A stretch of 64,000 bases of DNA from Mesorhizobium sp. B4-1-3 (lineage in GTDB: Bacteria > Pseudomonadota > Alphaproteobacteria > Rhizobiales > Rhizobiaceae). Numbering within the stretch: the stretch's first letter is position 1; every line of letters starts with the position of its first letter. This document shows, piece after piece, positions 26,208 to 34,420 of the stretch. Under the pieces are notes generated by a model. It did not search any database. It was given only the letters and a program-made list of their open reading frames with translations, and was not told the origin of the DNA. Location of the stretch: contig NZ_VFTG01000006.1 in assembly GCF_006439355.1 (NCBI RefSeq), positions 186,001 through 250,000 on the forward strand, in the 5' to 3' direction. Both the position numbers and the translations under genes were made by a program.

Positions 26208-26933
26208 TCAGAACTCCAGGTGCAGCGCGAAATGCGCCGGGTTGAGCAGGCTGGTGACGAATTCGATGGCGCGTCCGTCGGCGGCGCGTGTCAGGCGGCG
26301 TGTGCGCAAGAACGGCGTGCCGGGCGCGCAGGCGAGGATCGCGGCGTCTGCCGCGCTCAACATCTCGATGTCGACCCATTCCTCGCCGTGATCGGGAACG
26401 AGCCCTGCCCCGCGCAGCGTCTGGTGCAACGAGCCCTCTCGAAGTCCGCGCAGCGGTATATCTTCCAACTCCGGCGACAGCGGCAGCCGGCTGCGCTCGA
26501 TCGAGATCGCGTGGCCGTCATCGGCATTGGTGCGGGCGCGATCGACGGCGATGAAGGACGAGCTCTCGACGCCGAGCCTTGCCGCCAGTTCCGCGTCCTC
26601 AATGATCTCCAGCCGCAAGGTGCGGGTCTCGGCATTGGCGCCGGCATCGGCAAGCGCGCGCGACCAGCCGATCGCGTCGTCAACCGGCATGCCATCGAAG
26701 GTGACGAAGGAGCCGATGCCGACCTTGGTGGTGATGAGGCCGCGGCTGGAGAGTTCCTCCAGCCCCTTGCGGACCGTGTTGCGGCTGACGGAGAAGCGCT
26801 GGACGAGTTCGTTCTCGCTCTGCAGGCGGTCGCCGAAGCCGAGCAGGCCGGAGCGTATCTCATGCTCCAGAACCGTCGCGATCTGCTCGGGCTTGCCCGT
26901 GCCGGGGGTGATCTGCATCGCGCGACGGGCCAT
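26208..26933 (-). CDS. GntR/HutC-family transcriptional regulator
   Basis: The 241-residue regulator has an N-terminal winged HTH (LQSENELVQRFSVSRNTVRK, residues 37-56) and a C-terminal UTRA ligand-binding domain (from about residue 95, with SFIAVDRARTNADDG). It is the first gene of the leftward operon encoding the hydrolase, kinase and importer, so it is likely an autoregulatory repressor induced by the imported compound. Two copies of CCTGTTCAAT directly upstream (26941-26973) are the natural binding sites. ATG 26933 has only a weak AGG upstream. Confidence 0.89.
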   Translation of the reverse strand: MARRAMQITPGTGKPEQIATVLEHEIRSGLLGFGDRLQSENELVQRFSVSRNTVRKGLEELSSRGLITTKVGIGSFVTFDGMPVDDAIGWSRALADAGANAETRTLRLEIIEDAELAARLGVESSSFIAVDRARTNADDGHAISIERSRLPLSPELEDIPLRGLREGSLHQTLRGAGLVPDHGEEWVDIEMLSAADAAILACAPGTPFLRTRRLTRAADGRAIEFVTSLLNPAHFALHLEF

Positions 26934-26940
26934 ATCAATA

Positions 26941-26997
26941 CCTGTTCAATGAACCTGTATAGTCCTGTTCAATATCGGATCTGAATTGCAACGTCAA
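26941..26997 (-). promoter_or_regulatory. Promoter and direct-repeat operator of the GntR-hydrolase-kinase-importer operon
   Basis: On the minus strand, -35 TTGACG (26997-26992) and -10 TATTGA (26974-26969) are spaced by 17 bases. The decamer CCTGTTCAAT (plus-strand reading) occurs exactly twice, at 26941-26950 and 26964-26973, covering the -10 box and the likely transcription start. A GAACCTG between them adds a partial inverted copy. This layout fits autorepression by the GntR protein. Confidence 0.55.
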
Positions 26998-27077
26998 TGA
27001 AGCTTCATCGCGATTCAAGAACGGAAGGAGAGTCGGTCGCGGAATGAAAGCGGCCGCATCAGCCGCAGACGCGCCGC

Positions 27078-27848
27078 TTAAACGAAGAAGAACTCCTCGA
27101 CGCGCTGCTTGGCCTGCCGCAACACCGGCAGGATGTCGCGCTCCATCGCCTCGACCGAGAAACGCGCCGACTGGGTCGAGACGTTGATGGCGGCGACTGT
27201 GCAGCCGGTGCGATCGACGATCGGCACCGCGATCGAGCGCAGGCCGAGCTCCAGCTCCTCGTCGACGATGGCAAAGCCATCGGTCCTTGCTTTGTCGATG
27301 GCCTTGCCGAGCGCGGCGCGGCCGATGATCGTCTTCGGCGTCCGCCGCTCGATGGACGCTTCAGCAAGGAAAGTCTTCAAGTCATCCGCCGACAGGCCGG
27401 AAAGCAGCGCCCGCCCCATCGACGTGCAATAGGCCGGCAGCCGCGCCCCGACGTCGAGCGCCACGCTCAGGATACGCCGTCCAGGGATGCGCGCGACATA
27501 AACGACGTCCTCGCCCGACAGCACCGCCGCGTTGCAGGCTTCGTCGAATTTTCCCGCCACCTCGCGCATGATGGGTGCAGCGAAGGTCCAGAGCGAGGCG
27601 CCGCCGAGCCAGGTCCGCGCCACGGTCAAAAGGCGCGGCGACAGCGAGAACAGCCGGGCGGACTGCGTCGCATAGCCCGTGGCGACCAATGTCAGCAGAA
27701 AGCGGCGGGCGCCCGCGCGGGTGAGGTCAGCCTCTTCGGCCATCTCGGTCAGCGTCATGCCGGCCGGATGGCGCGCGAGGATCTCCATCACCGTGAGGCC
27801 GCGTTCCAGCGAGCCGACGTGGTCGCGCGAAATGGATTCTTCTTCCAC
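27078..27848 (-). CDS. pcaR: IclR-family regulator of the beta-ketoadipate pathway (PcaR-like)
   Basis: The 256-residue protein has an N-terminal winged HTH (MTLTEMAEEADLTRAGARRF, roughly residues 31-50) and a C-terminal IclR effector domain with AVLSGEDVVYVARIP, CTSMGRALL and DEELELGLRSIAVPI. This matches PcaR/PobR-type activators that respond to beta-ketoadipate or a related acid. It is divergent from pcaIJF with an IclR-type inverted repeat between them (27917-27931). GTG 27848, five bases after GGAGG, is preferred over the frame's first TTG (27860). The gene order pcaR-pcaIJF is familiar from rhizobia. Confidence 0.86.
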   Translation of the reverse strand: MEEESISRDHVGSLERGLTVMEILARHPAGMTLTEMAEEADLTRAGARRFLLTLVATGYATQSARLFSLSPRLLTVARTWLGGASLWTFAAPIMREVAGKFDEACNAAVLSGEDVVYVARIPGRRILSVALDVGARLPAYCTSMGRALLSGLSADDLKTFLAEASIERRTPKTIIGRAALGKAIDKARTDGFAIVDEELELGLRSIAVPIVDRTGCTVAAINVSTQSARFSVEAMERDILPVLRQAKQRVEEFFFV

Positions 27849-27916
27849 GCGCGCCTCCAAGCCGGCGTTGACTCAATCCAAAGGTTGGAGTTAAAAGTAT
27901 CTCATACAAAACAATG

Positions 27917-27931
27917 GTTCGCAATACGAAC
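27917..27931. promoter_or_regulatory. Inverted repeat, candidate PcaR (IclR) binding site
   Basis: GTTCGCAATACGAAC is a perfect 5-5-5 inverted repeat in the pcaR-pcaI gap, about 20 bases before ATG 27950. Its GTTCG-N5-CGnAC form resembles the published PcaR site of Pseudomonas putida as I recall it. The position suits control of pcaI and possibly of pcaR as well. Confidence 0.55.
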
Positions 27932-27949
27932 TTTTCACGGAGCCTTGAG

Positions 27950-28804
27950 ATGGTCAAGTTCCTGCCGCTGAAGGAGGCGGTCGCGGAAAATCTGCATGAC
28001 GGCGAGACGGTCGCCTTCGAGGGCTTCACCCATCTGATCCCGACCGCCGCCGCGCATGAGGCGATCCGCCAGGGCTTTCGCGACCTCACTCTCATCCGCA
28101 TGACGCCCGACCTGATCTACGACCAGATGATCGGCATGGGCATGGCGAGAAAGGTCGTCTTCTCCTATGTCGGCAATCCGGGCGTCGGCCTGCTCAGGCG
28201 CGCCCGTGACGCGATCGAGAACGGCTTTCCACGCGCCGTCGAGGTCGAGGAGCACAGCCATGCCGGCATGGCCAACGCTTATGAAGCTGGCGCGGCCGGC
28301 CTGCCTTGCGCGGTGTTCCGTGGCTATCGCGGCGCCGGTCTCGCCTCGGTCAACCCCAACATCAAATCGGTCACTTGCCCGTTTACCGGCGAGGTGCTGG
28401 CCGCTGTCCCGGCGATAAGGCCGGACGTCACATTCATCCATGCGCAGAAGGCGGACCGCAAAGGCAATGTACTGGTCGAGGGCATCATCGGCATCCAGAA
28501 GGAGGCCGTTCTCGCCGCAAAGCGCGCCGTGGTTACGGTCGAGGAAGTGGTCGACAATTTCGACCTCCATCCCAACCTCACCGTGCTGCCAAGCTGGACG
28601 ATCGCTGCGATCTCCATCGTGCCGGGCGGCTCGCATCCCTCCTACACGCATGGCTATTACGAGCGCGACAACGCCGCCTATCTCGAGTGGGACGAGATCG
28701 CCGCCGACCGCGACCGTTTCCAGGTGTGGATCCAAAAGAACGTCATCGAGAGCAGCGCCGAGGACTTTGCCGGCCGCGTCGAGCATTTGAGGAAGGCCGC
28801 ATGA
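27950..28804 (+). CDS. pcaI: 3-oxoadipate CoA-transferase, alpha subunit
   Basis: The 284-residue protein has the class I CoA-transferase alpha fold: VAFEGFTHLIPTAAAHEAIRQ with the oxyanion-type loop near residue 25, FSYVGNPGVGLLRR, and VTFIHAQKADRKGNVLVEGI. It is of the longer GctA-like type used for pcaI in rhizobia. With PcaJ it moves CoA from succinyl-CoA to 3-oxoadipate. The frame starts at 27914, but ATG 27950 is chosen because ACGGAG lies nine bases upstream and the earlier ATG overlaps the regulator site. It overlaps pcaJ by four bases (ATGA). Confidence 0.85.
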   Translation: MVKFLPLKEAVAENLHDGETVAFEGFTHLIPTAAAHEAIRQGFRDLTLIRMTPDLIYDQMIGMGMARKVVFSYVGNPGVGLLRRARDAIENGFPRAVEVEEHSHAGMANAYEAGAAGLPCAVFRGYRGAGLASVNPNIKSVTCPFTGEVLAAVPAIRPDVTFIHAQKADRKGNVLVEGIIGIQKEAVLAAKRAVVTVEEVVDNFDLHPNLTVLPSWTIAAISIVPGGSHPSYTHGYYERDNAAYLEWDEIAADRDRFQVWIQKNVIESSAEDFAGRVEHLRKAA

Positions 28805-29595
28805 GCGACGTGGGCTTCACCCCGAACGAGATGATGACGATCGCCGCCAGCCGCGCCTTGAAAAGCGACGATGTCTGCTTCGTCGGCATCGGCGCGCCGT
28901 CGGCCGCCTGCAACGTCGCGCGGCTGACCCATGCGCCCGACATCACGCTGATTTACGAGAGCGGCACCATCGGCACCGCGCCCGACGTCTTGCCGCTGTC
29001 GATCGGCGACGGTGAATTGTGCGAGACGGCCGTCACCACCGTCGCGGTGCCGGAGATGTTCCGCTACTGGCTGCAAGGCGGCCGCATCTCGATCGGCTTC
29101 CTGGGCGCCGCCCAGCTCGACAAGTTCGGCAACATCAACACCACCGTCGTCGGCGACTATGCGCATCCCAAGACCCGCCTGCCCGGCGGCGGCGGCGCGC
29201 CGGAGATCGCCACCTCGTCGAGACAGGTCTACATCACCATGGCGCAGTCGAAGCGAGGCATGGTCGAGAAGATCGACTTCTTCACCTCATTCGGCCATGG
29301 CGACGGCGGCGATCATCGCCAGCGGCTTGGCATCGACACCGCCGGGCCGACGCTTTTGATCACCGACCTCGCCATCTGGAAACCGGATCCCGTGACCAAG
29401 GAATTCACCGTGGTGTCGCTGCATCCGGGCGTCACGCGCACGCAGGTACAGGAGACCTGTGGCTGGGTCGTAAAATTCGCGGAGGCCCTTGACGAGACGC
29501 CGACGCCGACGGAACTCGAGCTGAAGACATTGCGCGACCTGCAGGCCCGCACCAAGGCGGCGCATCAAGGAACCGCCAAAGGGAAAGCTGCTTAG
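28801..29595 (+). CDS. pcaJ: 3-oxoadipate CoA-transferase, beta subunit
   Basis: The 264-residue subunit carries the catalytic glutamate in LIYESGTIGTAP near residue 52, which forms the glutamyl-CoA intermediate. Other family segments are CFVGIGAPSAACNVARL at the N-terminus and GFLGAAQLDKFGNINTT near residue 100. It forms the enzyme with PcaI, whose gene it overlaps by four bases. The next gene, pcaF, begins at the base after its stop codon. The assignment to the ketoadipate pathway rests on the neighbouring thiolase, enol-lactonase and IclR genes; the family alone could also act on glutaconate or other acids. Confidence 0.84.
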   Translation: MSDVGFTPNEMMTIAASRALKSDDVCFVGIGAPSAACNVARLTHAPDITLIYESGTIGTAPDVLPLSIGDGELCETAVTTVAVPEMFRYWLQGGRISIGFLGAAQLDKFGNINTTVVGDYAHPKTRLPGGGGAPEIATSSRQVYITMAQSKRGMVEKIDFFTSFGHGDGGDHRQRLGIDTAGPTLLITDLAIWKPDPVTKEFTVVSLHPGVTRTQVQETCGWVVKFAEALDETPTPTELELKTLRDLQARTKAAHQGTAKGKAA

Positions 29596-30801
29596 ATGAC
29601 CGAAGCCTTCATCTGCGACTACATTCGTACGCCGATCGGCCGCTTCGGCGGCGCGCTGTCCTCCATCCGCGCCGACGATCTCGGCGCCATCCCGTTGCGG
29701 GCGCTCGTGGAACGCAACAAGAGCGTCGATTGGGCCGTCATCGACGATGTCGTCTTTGGCTGCGCCAACCAGGCCGGTGAGGACAACCGCAACGTCGCGC
29801 GCATGGCGCTGCTGCTTGCCGGCTTGCCCCAGGACATTCCCGGTTCGACCGTCAACCGTCTGTGCGGTTCCGGCATGGATGCCGTCACCATCGCCGCCCG
29901 CGCCATCAAGGCTGGCGAAGCGGAGCTGATGGTCGCCGGCGGCGTCGAATCGATGAGCCGGGCGCCCTTCGTCATGCCGAAGGCCGACACCGCCTTCTCG
30001 CGCAATGCCGAGATCTACGACACCACCATCGGCTGGCGCTTCGTCAACCCGCTGATGAAGAAGCAGTATGGCGTCGATTCCATGCCGGAGACCGGTGAGA
30101 ACGTCGCCGAAGATTTTTCCGTCAGCAGAGCCGACCAGGACGCCTTTGCGGCCCGCAGCCAGGACAAGGCGGTCGCAGCGCAAGAAAATGGCCGGTTGGC
30201 GAAGGAGATCACGCCGGTGACGATCGCGCAGAAAAAAGGCGATCCGATCGTCGTCGCGAAGGACGAACATCCCCGCGCCGGCACCACCATCGAGGCACTG
30301 GCCAAACTGCCGACGCCGTTCCGCCAGGGCGGCACCGTCACCGCTGGTAACGCTTCCGGTGTCAATGACGGCGCGGCCGCCCTCATTGTCGCTTCGGAAG
30401 CGGCAGCCAAGAAACATGGGCTGACGCCGATCGCCCGCATCCTCGGGGGTGCCGTCGCCGGTGTGGCGCCGCGCATCATGGGTATCGGTCCGGCGCCGGC
30501 CACGAAGAAACTTTGCGCCCGCCTTGGCCTGACGCCGCAACAGTTCGACGTCGTCGAATTGAACGAAGCCTTCGCCTCCCAAGGCATTGCCGTGCTCCGC
30601 CAACTCGGCATCGCCGAAGACGCCGCGAACGTCAATCCGAATGGCGGCGCCATCGCGCTCGGTCACCCGCTTGGCATGTCGGGGGCACGCATCACCGGCA
30701 CGGCGGCGCTCGAGCTGCGCGAGCGGGGCGGCAAGCTGGCCTTGGCCACCATGTGCATCGGCGTTGGTCAGGGCATTGCCATCGCGCTGGAGCGCGTCTG
30801 A
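29596..30801 (+). CDS. pcaF: 3-oxoadipyl-CoA thiolase
   Basis: The 401-residue thiolase has the nucleophile motif NRLCGSGMDAV (Cys near residue 90), the LNEAFA block, the NPNGGAIALGHPLGMSGAR motif with the catalytic His, and the second cysteine in TMCIGVGQGIA at the C-terminus. It splits 3-oxoadipyl-CoA into succinyl-CoA and acetyl-CoA, the last step of protocatechuate and catechol breakdown. PcaF-type features such as GVDSMPETGENVA are present. It starts directly after the pcaJ stop, with AAAGGGAAA as ribosome-binding site, and converges with pcaD 40 bases away. Confidence 0.9.
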   Translation: MTEAFICDYIRTPIGRFGGALSSIRADDLGAIPLRALVERNKSVDWAVIDDVVFGCANQAGEDNRNVARMALLLAGLPQDIPGSTVNRLCGSGMDAVTIAARAIKAGEAELMVAGGVESMSRAPFVMPKADTAFSRNAEIYDTTIGWRFVNPLMKKQYGVDSMPETGENVAEDFSVSRADQDAFAARSQDKAVAAQENGRLAKEITPVTIAQKKGDPIVVAKDEHPRAGTTIEALAKLPTPFRQGGTVTAGNASGVNDGAAALIVASEAAAKKHGLTPIARILGGAVAGVAPRIMGIGPAPATKKLCARLGLTPQQFDVVELNEAFASQGIAVLRQLGIAEDAANVNPNGGAIALGHPLGMSGARITGTAALELRERGGKLALATMCIGVGQGIAIALERV

Positions 30802-30841
30802 GGTCCGGCGCGGCTATGGCCTGTCCTGAACGGTGCCTATC

Positions 30842-31639
30842 TCACTGACCATCAAGCGAGGCGACGAAGCCTCGGATAAGAGCGGTCAGCGCTTCGGGCT
30901 GCTCGATGCCCGGGATGTGTCCCGCATTGCGGATCACCTCGAAGCGCGCGCCGGGGATCAGGTCGGCCAGCGAGCGGACCAACTCAGGCGGCGTCGAGCC
31001 GTCCAGGTCACCGACGATGCAGAGCGTCGGCACCGCAATCCGCCGGGCGCTCTCGGTGAAATCTGCGTCGCGGACCGCCATGCAGGTGCCGATATAACCC
31101 GGCAGCGCCTGCCTGGTCAGCATGTTGCGGCAGCCGGCAAGATCCGCGGCGCGCCTGGCATGGAACTCCGGCGTGAACCGCCCCTTGAGCACTGCGTCGG
31201 CGATCGCCTCGATGCCGTCGCGCCCAACGGTCGCGATGCGGCTGTTCCAGCTCTCGGCGGTGCCGATCTTGTGCGCGGTGTCGCCCAGAATCAACGCTTG
31301 GACGAGTTCGGGCCGCCGGGCACAGAGCCCTTGCGCGACCATGCCGCCGACCGACAGGCCGTAGAGCACCACCTTATTGAAACCGAAGTGATCTATAAGC
31401 GCGCTCAAATCATCGACGTGATCGTCTATCGAGCGCACCCCGCTTCCGATGTCCGAAAGCCCGTGGCCGCGCTTGTCGTAGACGAGCATCGGCATTTCAC
31501 CGTTAAGCCGCGCGATGACGTCGTCCCAGATGCGGAAGTCGGTGCCCAGCGAATTGATGAAGATGATCGGGCGCGAAGTGTCCTTCGCTTCTATGTAGCG
31601 GTGGTGCAGCGCGACGCCGCCGATGCTGACGAATGGCAC
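30842..31639 (-). CDS. pcaD: 3-oxoadipate enol-lactonase
   Basis: The 265-residue alpha/beta hydrolase has the oxyanion region IFINSLGTDFRIWDDV, the nucleophile elbow GLSVGGMVAQG (Ser near residue 95), the acid VGDLDGSTPPE and the His in RNAGHIPGIEQP. This series is typical of PcaD, which opens beta-ketoadipate enol-lactone. GTG 31639 with GGAGG ten bases upstream is chosen over the frame's first ATG at 31669. It converges with pcaF and supplies the step before PcaIJ. It may be read from the upstream importer operon (93-base gap) or its own promoter. Confidence 0.88.
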   Translation of the reverse strand: MPFVSIGGVALHHRYIEAKDTSRPIIFINSLGTDFRIWDDVIARLNGEMPMLVYDKRGHGLSDIGSGVRSIDDHVDDLSALIDHFGFNKVVLYGLSVGGMVAQGLCARRPELVQALILGDTAHKIGTAESWNSRIATVGRDGIEAIADAVLKGRFTPEFHARRAADLAGCRNMLTRQALPGYIGTCMAVRDADFTESARRIAVPTLCIVGDLDGSTPPELVRSLADLIPGARFEVIRNAGHIPGIEQPEALTALIRGFVASLDGQ

Positions 31640-31732
31640 GATTTTCAATCCTCCGAAGCCACATTGCACGAGGTATCTGGTCCGGCAAATAGCGCCGTCC
31701 AGGCTTCGGTCTCTTGACCGCGCTACTTGATT

Positions 31733-32587
31733 CTATCCAAGCGTCAGCCCGGCCTTCTTCGCTTCCTCGCGCAGGAATGGCAGGCCGACCTCGATCACGT
31801 CGCGCGGATCTTCCGCCACCGGCCGCCATACGGCGAGCCCGCCGGCGATGTCGACATCGACATGGTTCATGCTTTCGAGCGTGATCGCGCCTTCGTAACC
31901 GATATCGGCGATCGCCTTCATGCAGGCCGCCCAATTGAGCATGCCTCGCCCCGGCACGCCGCGATTGGCCTCCGACACATGCACATAGCCGAGATACGGC
32001 GCCGCCGCCTCGAAGCCGGCGGCAAAACTCTCCTCCTCGATATGCATGTGGTAGGTGTCGAGATGGATGAAGATGTTATCGGCGCCGACGCGCTCGATGA
32101 TGCGCGCCGCGTCGATGCCGCGGTTGATCAGATGCGTCTCGTAGCGGTTGCAGGGCTCGATGCCGAGCTTGAGGCTGCGCGCCTTCGCCGCCTTCGCCGC
32201 CCGTTCGAGGAAGCGGCACATGCCGTCGATCTCCCTTTGTGTCGGCGCCCGGCCGGTGGTCTTGCCGATCGTGCCGTAGGTGACGCCGCCCAGCGCTTCC
32301 GCACCCACCTCGTTGCAGACCTTGAAGGCCGGCTGCAGGAAGTCGATCGCCTCGTCCGGCCGCTCGACCACGTCTTGTGCGCGCGGCAGGCCGAGCGAGG
32401 GGATAAGCTGGACGCCATAGTGATTGGCGAAGCCGCGCGTGCGCTTGGTGTCGATCTCCTCGGGACGCAGCAGCGGGATCTCCATCAGGCCGATGCCGAG
32501 CTCCTTTAGCCGGTCCATCTGCGGCTCGATGCGGGCGAGGTCCCAGACAGGCGCGATGGCGAAAGTGTGCAGTCCGAACGTGTTCAT
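31733..32587 (-). CDS. Ketose 3-epimerase (D-tagatose/D-psicose 3-epimerase family)
   Basis: The 284-residue TIM-barrel enzyme matches the ketose 3-epimerase active site: EPCNRYETHLIN (first metal Glu), IHLDTYHMHIEEESF (metal Asp and His), HVSEANRGVPGRG (His and the substrate-binding Arg) and ITLESM (second catalytic Glu). These follow the Pseudomonas cichorii tagatose epimerase pattern. It should interconvert 3-epimeric ketoses such as fructose and psicose. ATG 32587 has GAGG five bases upstream and lies one base after the ATPase stop, so it is in the importer operon. The upstream importer has an allose-binding-like protein, which makes psicose or allose catabolism plausible. Confidence 0.87.
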   Translation of the reverse strand: MNTFGLHTFAIAPVWDLARIEPQMDRLKELGIGLMEIPLLRPEEIDTKRTRGFANHYGVQLIPSLGLPRAQDVVERPDEAIDFLQPAFKVCNEVGAEALGGVTYGTIGKTTGRAPTQREIDGMCRFLERAAKAAKARSLKLGIEPCNRYETHLINRGIDAARIIERVGADNIFIHLDTYHMHIEEESFAAGFEAAAPYLGYVHVSEANRGVPGRGMLNWAACMKAIADIGYEGAITLESMNHVDVDIAGGLAVWRPVAEDPRDVIEVGLPFLREEAKKAGLTLG

Positions 32588-32588
32588 G

Positions 32589-33365
32589 TCAGCCTCGTTG
32601 TTCATGCGCCGCCGCGGCGGCCGTATCGCCGCCGCCGACGATGCGGCTGACGACTTCGTTCATGTTGGTGTTGGCGGTGACGAGATCGGCGTCCGCCCTG
32701 CCGTGCCGTAGCACCACGATGCGGTCGGTGACCGACAGCACGTCGTTCAGCCGGTGCGAGATCAGGATGACGGCGATGCCTTCCGACTTCAGCCGCCGGA
32801 TGAGGTCGAGCACGCTCTGCACCTCGCGCACGGCAAGTGCGGCCGTCGGCTCGTCCATGATGACGAGCTTCGGGTTGAAGGTGAGCGCACGCGCGATCGC
32901 CACCGTCTGCTGCTGGCCGCCGGAGAACGAACCGACCGACCGGTTTATCGACGGCAAATGCGCGCCGAGCCGCTCGATCATCTTCGACGCCTGGCGATCC
33001 ATCTCGCTTTTGTCGACGAAGCCGGGAAACAGGCCGAACAAGCGCTTCGTCGGTTCACGCCCGAGGAAGATGTTGGACGCCACATCCTGCTGCTTGGCAA
33101 GCGAAAGATCCTGGTAGATCATCTCGATGCCGAGGCGGCGGCGCTGGCCGGGGTCGAGAGCAAGAATGTCCTTGCCGTCGAATTCGATCGAGCCGGTGTC
33201 GGCGCGGTAGATGCCGGTGATGGTCTTCATCAGCGTCGACTTGCCAGCGCCGTTGTCGCCGACCAGCCCGACCACCTCGCCGGCCGCGACAGAAAGGTCG
33301 ACGCCGTGCAAAACATCGACCGCGCCGAAACTCTTGCGGATGCCGCGAAGCGAAAGCAGGGTCAT
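32589..33365 (-). CDS. CUT2 sugar ABC transporter ATPase, single-domain
   Basis: The 258-residue ATPase has Walker A GDNGAGKST, Q-loop MIYQDLS, signature FSGGQQQT, Walker B VIMDEPTAALA and H-loop ILISHRLND. It is a single nucleotide-binding domain of the FrcA class, not the double RbsA/AlsA form. The start overlaps the permease stop (ATGA), and the epimerase gene follows after one base. It powers the import system with the 33362-34354 permease and the 34421-35410 binding protein. Confidence 0.9.
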   Translation of the reverse strand: MTLLSLRGIRKSFGAVDVLHGVDLSVAAGEVVGLVGDNGAGKSTLMKTITGIYRADTGSIEFDGKDILALDPGQRRRLGIEMIYQDLSLAKQQDVASNIFLGREPTKRLFGLFPGFVDKSEMDRQASKMIERLGAHLPSINRSVGSFSGGQQQTVAIARALTFNPKLVIMDEPTAALAVREVQSVLDLIRRLKSEGIAVILISHRLNDVLSVTDRIVVLRHGRADADLVTANTNMNEVVSRIVGGGDTAAAAAHEQRG

Positions 33366-34354
33366 ACGCGCGACTCCTTCCGCACCTGGTACTGGTCGAT
33401 GAAGACGGCGAGGATCAGCACCGCGCCGATCGCCATCTGCTGATAGTAGGATTGCACGGCAAGCAGCGTCAGCCCGTTCTGCAACACGCCCATGATCAGC
33501 GCGCCGATCATCGTGCCGAGGATCGAGGCGCGGCCGCCGAACAGGTTGGTGCCGCCGATGATAGCGGCCGTGATGGCGGTGAGTTCGTAATTGATGCCGG
33601 CGGTTGGATCGCCGGCGTTGACGCGGGCGGTGAAGAGCAGACCCGCGAGGCCGGCCAGCGCGCCCGACAGCGTGTAGATGATGCGGCGGTGATGCTCGAC
33701 CCGGATGCCCGCCGCGCGGGCAGCACCTTCGCTATCCCCGAGCGCCAGTGTGTGGCGTCCGAAGCGAGTATAGGCAAGCACCGCATGCGCGACGATCGCC
33801 GTCAGCACGAAGATGATGACCGGCATCGGAATGCCGAAGGGCCTGCCCTGCCCGATAAAGACGATCTCGGGCGGCAGTCCGTAGATCGCCCTGCCCTGCG
33901 AGATGACCAGCGCCAGCCCGCGCGCCAGGCCCAGCATGCCGAGCGTGACGATGAAGGCCGGCACGAAGGCGCGAGTGACCAATTGCCCGTTGATGTAGCC
34001 GGCGATCGCGCCGGCAAGGATACAGGCGATCACTGCCAGCACCGATGGCCAACCGAGATTGACGGCGACGAAGGCGCCGGCGACACCGGCAAGGCCCATC
34101 ACCGAGCCGAGCGACAGATCGAGCCCACCCGAGCCGATGACGAAGGTGGCGGCGATCGCCAGCACGCCGATCGTCGACGTCGCGAGCAGGATGTTGAGGA
34201 AATTGCTGAGCGACAGGAAATAGGGCGACAGGAGCGCCATCGCCGTGCTCAGCGCCAAAAGCACCACCAGCGACTCCAGCCTGATGTGGAGCCTTTCGAC
34301 GGATGCGCGCTGCACCCGAGCCCAGAAGCCGGGCTGCGTCGTTTCGGAAGCCAT
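33362..34354 (-). CDS. CUT2 sugar ABC transporter permease
   Basis: The 330-residue BPD_transp_2 permease has a 25-residue polar tail and then hydrophobic helices with LAIAATFVIGSGGLDLSLGS near residue 65, GYINGQLVTRAFVPAFIVTL near residue 115 and IIGGTNLFGGRASILGT near residue 265. GAGGCAAG precedes ATG 34354. A strong hairpin (34380-34408) separates it from the binding-protein gene upstream. It forms the channel of the allose/psicose-type importer. Confidence 0.89.
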   Translation of the reverse strand: MASETTQPGFWARVQRASVERLHIRLESLVVLLALSTAMALLSPYFLSLSNFLNILLATSTIGVLAIAATFVIGSGGLDLSLGSVMGLAGVAGAFVAVNLGWPSVLAVIACILAGAIAGYINGQLVTRAFVPAFIVTLGMLGLARGLALVISQGRAIYGLPPEIVFIGQGRPFGIPMPVIIFVLTAIVAHAVLAYTRFGRHTLALGDSEGAARAAGIRVEHHRRIIYTLSGALAGLAGLLFTARVNAGDPTAGINYELTAITAAIIGGTNLFGGRASILGTMIGALIMGVLQNGLTLLAVQSYYQQMAIGAVLILAVFIDQYQVRKESRV

Positions 34355-34379
34355 CTTGCCTCGCTGTTCGCAAAAAGTT

Positions 34380-34408
34380 GGCTGGCGCAGGGTAGACCCG
34401 CGCCAGCC
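34380..34408 (-). other. Intergenic hairpin after a binding-protein gene
   Basis: A perfect 9-bp stem (GGCTGGCGC with GCGCCAGCC) encloses a loop that itself can pair (GGG/CCC). It sits just after the binding-protein stop and before the permease start. Without a U-tract it is more likely to stabilise the binding-protein message than to end transcription fully. Confidence 0.7.
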
Positions 34409-34420
34409 TGTCCGGGAGGA

